This document shows, piece by piece, positions 6,997-7,412 of a DNA stretch of 7,412 nt. The notes under the pieces are model-generated. The model was not told where the DNA came from, did no database searches, and saw only the letters and a program-made list of their open reading frames with translations. Positions within the stretch are counted from its first letter, which is position 1, and the number at the start of each line of letters is the position of its first letter. Origin of the DNA: Candidatus Roizmanbacteria bacterium CG10_big_fil_rev_8_21_14_0_10_45_7 (GTDB lineage: Bacteria; Patescibacteriota; Microgenomatia; UBA1406). The stretch is from the NCBI GenBank assembly GCA_002793745.1, contig PFEE01000014.1:1-7412 (forward strand), in the 5' to 3' direction. The position numbers were made by a program, and so were the translations under genes.

Positions 6997-7412
6997 CTAT
7001 TTTTCCTGGAAGAGTTTCATGAAGGTTTCTTTTGGAATGGTTACCGTACCAACCTGTTTCATGAGCTTTTTTCCTTTTTTTTGCTTGTTTAGAAGCTTAT
7101 CTTTGCGCGTCCGGTCGCCCCCATACATGCCAGCGGTAACGTCTTTTCGCAGGGGGGAAATGCGTTCGCTGGCTATAATGCGCCCCTGATACACTGCCTG
7201 TATACGAACCTCAAACTGCTGACGGGGAATCAGCTCGCGCAAGCGAGAGGTGATAAACCGTGCCTTTTCCTCAGCACGCTCCGCAACCACAATTTCCGAA
7301 AATTCATCGATCACCGTTCCATTCAACAGTATCTGCAACCGCTCTGCTTTTACTTCCCGATAATCAATCAGTTCCCAGTCAATGCTGGCGTATCCTGAGG
7401 TAATGGTTTTAA
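6997..7412 (-). CDS. lepA: Elongation factor 4 (LepA), C-terminal part
   Basis: Ribosome-associated translational GTPase. Only the last 137 residues lie in the window; the first complete codon ends at 7410 and the GTPase domain is beyond the right edge. Visible are the end of the EF-G-like domain V (GYASIDWELIDYR), the ELIPRQQFEV motif, and the LepA-specific C-terminal domain with RKDVTAGMYGGD, then a basic KQKKGKKLMKQVG segment near the end. From ribosome structures this domain is known to reach toward the peptidyl-transferase centre and contact tRNA. The gene ends in TAG after FQEK. No strong terminator follows directly; the next 143 bp hold the CIRCE element and the leader of the Mur ligase gene, which lies on the same strand, so read-through is possible. 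Confidence 0.97.
   Translation of the reverse strand, partial: KTITSGYASIDWELIDYREVKAERLQILLNGTVIDEFSEIVVAERAEEKARFITSRLRELIPRQQFEVRIQAVYQGRIIASERISPLRKDVTAGMYGGDRTRKDKLLNKQKKGKKLMKQVGTVTIPKETFMKLFQEK

Noticed and set aside
6944..7189. Open frame on the + strand beginning within CIRCE
   Set aside because: It lies antisense to the conserved lepA C-terminus, starts with GTG without a ribosome-binding site and shows no recognisable family; it is a shadow frame.
1..7412. Mobile elements, CRISPR arrays, defence genes, tRNA or rRNA
   Set aside because: No transposase or integrase motifs, regularly spaced repeats, or tRNA/rRNA-like sequences were seen; nearly all of the window is explained by six housekeeping-type genes.

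Overview
The window is a stretch of bacterial housekeeping chromosome, almost fully coding, with no mobile elements, CRISPR, tRNA or rRNA genes that I can see. Moderate GC, very tight gene packing, no obvious Shine-Dalgarno sequences, and a Mur ligase that lacks the usual N-terminal substrate domain together suggest a reduced-genome bacterium. My best guess is the Candidate Phyla Radiation / Patescibacteria. That is an inference from style, not from a marker gene. Apart from one TGA stop (gyrA), no in-frame TGA occurs in about 2,300 codons, so the standard bacterial code fits.

Layout. On the + strand lies a co-directional cluster: the 3' four-fifths of gyrB (cut by the left edge), ppa (family I inorganic pyrophosphatase), a complete gyrA, and a diverged folD that overlaps the end of gyrA. 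On the - strand, converging on folD, lies a MurF-like Mur ligase; the stop codons of folD and the ligase overlap by four bases. Upstream of the ligase, also on the - strand, is the 3' end of lepA (elongation factor 4, cut by the right edge). The only sizeable non-coding gap is the 143 bp between lepA and the ligase.

That gap holds the most distinctive regulatory signal: a near-perfect CIRCE operator (17 of 18 arm positions, exact 9-base spacer), the binding site of the heat-shock repressor HrcA. It lies where it would control the MurF-like gene rather than a chaperone operon. A hairpin-plus-T-run structure at the convergent folD/ligase junction could terminate transcription from both sides while lying inside coding sequence.

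How the genes fit together: GyrB and GyrA form DNA gyrase, and the pyrophosphatase between them removes pyrophosphate made in nucleic-acid synthesis. FolD would supply one-carbon folates but has lost several family signature residues. The Mur ligase keeps its ATP site but has lost the N-terminal domain and the lysine that is normally carbamylated. Both are therefore candidates for altered function. I found no clearly new multi-gene system; the points worth checking are the CIRCE placement, the two degenerate enzymes and natural substitutions at known gyrase drug-contact positions.
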